Source: Sphingobium fontiphilum (lineage in GTDB: Bacteria; Pseudomonadota; Alphaproteobacteria; Sphingomonadales; Sphingomonadaceae). Taken from it: 64,000 nt of DNA. A model generated the notes under the pieces. It was given only the letters and a program-made list of their open reading frames with translations. It ran no database searches and had not been told where the DNA came from. The DNA lies in assembly GCF_014196635.1 (NCBI RefSeq), contig NZ_JACIEB010000001.1, positions 744,001-808,000 of the forward strand, written 5' to 3'. Shown one piece after another: positions 60,451-64,000 of this stretch. The position numbers and the translations under genes were made by a program. The number at the start of each line of letters is the position of its first letter. Position 1 is the first letter of the stretch.

Positions 60451-63132
60451 TCAGAAAGCGACCGACACCGAACCGGCAATCGTCGTGCCCAGCTTGTACC
60501 GGTTATAATAAACGCGGTTGCCGCCCTCTTCCTGGAATTCCTGGAACTTGCGGCCGGTGATGTTGCGCGCCTCCAGCTTGAATTCGGCATTGGTCTTGCC
60601 GAACTTCACGCCCTGACGCGCGACGAAGTCCAGCGTCAGGCCCGGACGTTCCTTGATGTCGGGCTGAAGGTTGGGGCCGCGGCTGGTCACGCGGTCGCTG
60701 GCATAGGTGAGCAACAGCGTCTGCTGCGACAGCTTGTCAGTGTCTTCCAGGCCGATTTGCAGATTGACCAGATGATCCGACTGGCCGGTCAGCGGGGCGC
60801 CATCGCGGAAATAGTCGGTCGCGGCCGGCAGGTCGCCGATCGTATAGGTATAGGGCGTGGTGGTGTCGCCGGCGCCGACCTTCAGCTTCGACTGGGTATA
60901 GGTGTAGTTGGCGATCAGCACCGCGCGGCGGCTGGCGAAGAAGGACGTATCCGACAGCGTGTCGAGCGGGAAATATTTCTGTGCTTCGACTTCCAAACCA
61001 TAGAGCGTCGCCTGCGGCGCGTTGGCGAAGCTGGTGGTCACGTCATATTTGTCGTTGATCGAGGTATAGGTTTCGATCGGACTGTCGATCTTCTTGTAGA
61101 AGGCCGCCGCCGTCAGCTTTTCTTCCCGGCTCATATACCATTCGGCGCGGATGTCCGCGTTCCACAACTGGCTGTCCTTCAGGAAGGGGTTGCCGCGATA
61201 GAAGCGGTTGGCGTCGACATCGACATAGGGCTGGGCGATAAGTTCGCGGAACTGCGGACGGGCGACCGTCTTGGAACCGCTCAGGCGGAATTGCAGACCC
61301 CTGGCTGCTTCCACCGTCAAGGTGACGGCGGGCAACCAATATTCCTTCTTGATCTCGTTGAACGGCGTCGTCCCGGTATTGTAGACGTCGACGCCGGTGA
61401 CCGACTGCGTGCCCTTTTCATAACGCACGCCCGCGTTAAGGCTGACGCCCGGCACGACTTCCGCCTGCACCTGTCCGTAACCGGCATGGATGCGCAGCGC
61501 CGCATCATAGACCGGATAATTGCCCGAGAAGTCGAGCAGGGTCAGATCATAAAGCTGGATCGTGGCATCCGACAGAAGATAGTCGGGGCGCAGTTGCTGC
61601 ACCGGGACCGGCAGGTTGGTGGCGTCGAAATGCAGTTCGTAACGCGACGATGTGCGCTTCGTGTCGTTATAGGCATAGCCAACGGTCAGGCCGATTTCCG
61701 GCGTCACCTTCCACGACAGGTCGGCGCCGGCCGACCAGAGGTCTTCGTTGAGGTCGCTGAAGGTGATCGACGCATCGCCGCGCTGGCGGTTGAGCGCATT
61801 GATGAAGCGGTCGCCGACGGGATCGATGTCCAGATCGCGATTGGTGCGGACATAGACGAATTCGCGCTCATAGGGCGCCTCGCGCTGCGAATTGGCATAG
61901 CTGCCGCGCAGGTCCAGGCTGACCGCGTCGGTCAGCTTGAATTCGCCGACCAGTTGCGTATCGATCAACTGGCGCTCATACCAGGCGGTGTTCTGGTGCA
62001 TATAATCGGCGCCGTCGATGGCGCCGATATTCTGGCCCACGGAGAGCGCGCCGCGCTTCAGCGTGTCGCGGATATAAAGATTGGTCCACCGCAGCTTCTG
62101 GTCGCCCAGTTCCAGGCCAGCGCCGAACAGGGCGTTGACGGTGATCTGGTTGTCGGTGTTGACCTGACGGAAGCTCTTGCCCGCGCCATCGGCGACTTCC
62201 AGCGACGCCTGTTGCAAGTTGTTGCGGGTGCGCCACTTGTTGCTGTAACCGGCGGTGAAGATGAGGCCCAGGCGACCGTCATCGCCCACATCCATCGCCG
62301 TGCCCGCGTTGAGCGAGCCGGAGAAATTGAACGGCACGCTGTTGGTCCGTTGCAGGACGGATGTCTTGCTGTTCAGGAACTGCATGGCGATGCCCTGCAG
62401 GTCGGCGCGTTCCATATTGGCGAACGGCACGCCGCCGCCCATGGCCTGCTTCAACAGCGGCGGCACATCGCGCGAACTGTCATCAAAACCCGTCCAGTCG
62501 GATTTGCTGCCATAATAGGTATAGCCAAGCTGGCCCGAAGTTTCGGTGTTGGCCGAGCTGCCCAGGCCGATTTCCAGATAGGTTTCGGTCGGAATCGCCT
62601 TTGTCGTCAGGTTGATGACGCCGCCGCCGAATTCGCCGGGGAAGTTGGCCGAAAAGCTCTTCTGCACCAGGGTCGAAGCGATCACGCTGGTGGGGAACAG
62701 GTCGAGGGGGACAACGCGCTTGAGCGGTTCGGGGCTGGGCAGCGGCAATCCGTTGAGCAGCGCCAGCGAATAGCGGTCGCCCAGACCGCGAACATAGACA
62801 TAACCGCCCGAAGCGACCGACAGGCCGGTCACGCGCTGGAGCGAACCGGCAATGTCGCCTTCGCCCGTGCGCTTGATGTCGGCCGCCGACAGCACGTTCA
62901 CCACTTCCGGCGCGGACTGCGATACGTTGACGGTGCGGCGGCCGGTGACGATGATGTCGCCGCCCGGCGTCGACACATCGACCGTTTCTTCCTGCGGCGC
63001 GGCCTCGGCGGGCACGGCGGCATCGGCGGGCGCAGTGGCGTCGGCGGGCGCGTCCGTCTGCGCGATGGCGGCCGGAGCGACCAGCGCCGTGGAAATCAGG
63101 AACAGGCGCGCCAAGGTCAGCGGCTTCGACAT
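60451..63132 (-). CDS. TonB-dependent outer-membrane receptor
   Basis: 893 residues. Signal peptide ending AIAQ at about 25, an Ala/Pro/Asp-rich linker, TonB-box-like GDIIVTGRR, plug with YVYVRGLGDRYSLALLNG and FPGEFGGGVINLTTK, and a barrel ending GSVSVAF. ATG 63132 has GGGGGA upstream. The plug pattern (VRGLGDRYS, SPEPLKRVVPLDLFP) differs from the two receptors in the catabolic region and matches a separate receptor class often found next to an unknown secreted protein, as here. Substrate unknown. Confidence 0.92.
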   Translation of the reverse strand: MSKPLTLARLFLISTALVAPAAIAQTDAPADATAPADAAVPAEAAPQEETVDVSTPGGDIIVTGRRTVNVSQSAPEVVNVLSAADIKRTGEGDIAGSLQRVTGLSVASGGYVYVRGLGDRYSLALLNGLPLPSPEPLKRVVPLDLFPTSVIASTLVQKSFSANFPGEFGGGVINLTTKAIPTETYLEIGLGSSANTETSGQLGYTYYGSKSDWTGFDDSSRDVPPLLKQAMGGGVPFANMERADLQGIAMQFLNSKTSVLQRTNSVPFNFSGSLNAGTAMDVGDDGRLGLIFTAGYSNKWRTRNNLQQASLEVADGAGKSFRQVNTDNQITVNALFGAGLELGDQKLRWTNLYIRDTLKRGALSVGQNIGAIDGADYMHQNTAWYERQLIDTQLVGEFKLTDAVSLDLRGSYANSQREAPYEREFVYVRTNRDLDIDPVGDRFINALNRQRGDASITFSDLNEDLWSAGADLSWKVTPEIGLTVGYAYNDTKRTSSRYELHFDATNLPVPVQQLRPDYLLSDATIQLYDLTLLDFSGNYPVYDAALRIHAGYGQVQAEVVPGVSLNAGVRYEKGTQSVTGVDVYNTGTTPFNEIKKEYWLPAVTLTVEAARGLQFRLSGSKTVARPQFRELIAQPYVDVDANRFYRGNPFLKDSQLWNADIRAEWYMSREEKLTAAAFYKKIDSPIETYTSINDKYDVTTSFANAPQATLYGLEVEAQKYFPLDTLSDTSFFASRRAVLIANYTYTQSKLKVGAGDTTTPYTYTIGDLPAATDYFRDGAPLTGQSDHLVNLQIGLEDTDKLSQQTLLLTYASDRVTSRGPNLQPDIKERPGLTLDFVARQGVKFGKTNAEFKLEARNITGRKFQEFQEEGGNRVYYNRYKLGTTIAGSVSVAF

Positions 63133-63166
63133 CTCAATGTCCCCCAAAAAGGAAATAGTCTGGTGC

Positions 63167-63200
63167 AAAAGAGACGGGGAAGCGTGCGAACACGCTCCCC
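63167..63200 (-). terminator. intrinsic terminator after the edge gene, inside the receptor leader
   Basis: On the minus strand GGGGAGCGTG, loop TTCG, then CACGCTTCCCC with one bulged base, followed by TCTCTTTT. It is 22 bases past the edge gene stop but only 35 bases before the receptor ATG, so it may act as an attenuator between the two genes. Confidence 0.75.
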
Positions 63201-63221
63201 CGCCCTTGGATCGTCGGGCGA

Positions 63222-64000
63222 TCAGGTCGTCGGGATAGCGGTGCAGTTGCCGCCAGTGCTGCCGAAGCTGGCGGTCACCGAGTTGCAGGTCCAGCCCGCA
63301 TACCAGGTGTCCGACGCATCCTTGACCGCGCCGACATAATTGGTGGTGGCGAAGGCGCTGTCGATCGTCTTGGGATCGATCGCGGGCACCGCCGTTTCGG
63401 TCGCGCCGTTAATGAACAGGCTGGTCAGCGACGGCGTGTAATTGAACCTGCTGTTCGTGTCGGTCGTGAAGATCGACTGGACGACCGCCACATCGACGCC
63501 GCCGGTGCCCTTGAACGGGGTCGCGGCCAGGCACTGCATCACCACCGACTTGTAAACGGGCTTGCCCGCATCTTGCAGCGCGCTGTCGGCGTCACGAACG
63601 GTCGCGGCGCTGTTGATGCGCAGGCAGGTCTGATCGGGGCTGACGATGATGCCGTTGACCATGGCAAGGTCTGCGCCGCCACGCAACATCATGGTCGCGC
63701 CGTCGTCACCGGTGTTCGACCGCTGGATGTGGGTGAAGTTGGCGACCTTCAGATACTGGCGGGGCAGCGCGTCCTCGCTCTTGTTGTTCTGGGTCGTCGA
63801 ACCGTTGGAGTCGGTTTCGGTGAACGTGTCGCCGATATTGTTGTTGGCGCGCTGGACCGAAATGACGAACTGGGCGGTGCCGCGGAAGCCGACGTCGCTG
63901 TCCAGATTGTCGTCTTCGTTGCCGGTGAACACCAGATTCTTGAGGTGCGCCGAGCCGCCGAAGATTTCGATGCCATCGTCCGAGCTGTTATGGATCTGGA
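63222..64000 (-). CDS. secreted or surface protein of unknown family, N-terminus outside the window
   Basis: The frame is open to the window edge, giving the last 258 or so residues. The visible part has short beta-strand patterns spaced like a right-handed beta-helix (IHNSSDDGIEIFGGSAHL, KNLVFTGNEDDNLD), Asn/Asp-rich turns, four cysteines and no membrane segment. It stands directly upstream of the TonB receptor on the same strand, a pairing that suggests a joint role, perhaps binding or processing the receptor's ligand. I do not recognise a named family. Confidence 0.75.
   Translation of the reverse strand, partial: QIHNSSDDGIEIFGGSAHLKNLVFTGNEDDNLDSDVGFRGTAQFVISVQRANNNIGDTFTETDSNGSTTQNNKSEDALPRQYLKVANFTHIQRSNTGDDGATMMLRGGADLAMVNGIIVSPDQTCLRINSAATVRDADSALQDAGKPVYKSVVMQCLAATPFKGTGGVDVAVVQSIFTTDTNSRFNYTPSLTSLFINGATETAVPAIDPKTIDSAFATTNYVGAVKDASDTWYAGWTCNSVTASFGSTGGNCTAIPTT

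Noticed and set aside
60757..63339. 860-codon open frame on the plus strand
   Set aside because: Antisense to the TonB receptor at 60451. It also runs across the terminator at 63167.

Overview
The window comes from a high-GC alphaproteobacterium, most likely a sphingomonad (Sphingobium, Novosphingobium or Sphingomonas). The pointers are three large TonB-dependent receptors, many Rieske oxygenases, short-chain dehydrogenases and SnoaL-like proteins, and the style of the polA, nadB, thrS, infC and gsp genes. The genus call is inference. No rRNA, tRNA, CRISPR array or intact insertion sequence was seen.

Layout. (1) 1-2341: end of a 2-oxo-acid dehydrogenase E2 gene with two E3-binding domains, then an iron-dependent alcohol dehydrogenase. 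(2) 2415-9474: a 2123-residue Calx-beta/RTX protein with five near-identical 675-bp units and an AT-rich promoter region, followed by a decayed second copy of the alcohol dehydrogenase 3' end. (3) 9446-33576: a catabolic accessory region with four Rieske oxygenases, three zinc-free MDR reductases, four intact SDRs, SnoaL-like proteins, two TonB receptors, two TetR regulators, and an acyl-CoA dehydrogenase/kinase pair resembling the levulinate LvaC/LvaA and ACAD10/11 systems. Remnants of an SDR and a SnoaL gene show recent rearrangement. (4) 33724-47660: mainly core genes: polA, two lipoproteins, an alpha/beta hydrolase, nadB, an ABC ATPase, an M48 protease, a DUF898 membrane protein, exbD, thrS and infC. 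(5) 47737-59608: a complete type II secretion operon, gspC to gspO, all on the minus strand and mostly with overlapping genes. (6) 59752-64000: a 2-oxoglutarate/Fe(II) dioxygenase, a TonB receptor and the end of a secreted-looking protein.

How it may work together. In region 3 the receptors would import a hydrophobic substrate. Rieske enzymes would hydroxylate or demethylate it, and SDR and MDR enzymes would oxidise alcohols and reduce enones. The ACAD/kinase pair would then move a 4-hydroxyl group on a CoA thioester. The substrate cannot be named from sequence, and no ferredoxin or reductase for the oxygenases is in the window.

Most interesting signals: a three-heptamer Pho-box-like repeat before the secretion operon; the ACAD/kinase module downstream of a Rieske gene and a reductase; a Zur-like palindrome between exbD and thrS; a 33-bp minisatellite that lengthens the GspJ prepilin leader; an apparent AUA start for infC; a fused SnoaL gene with an internal ribosome site; a motif shared by catabolic promoters; and three gene remnants.
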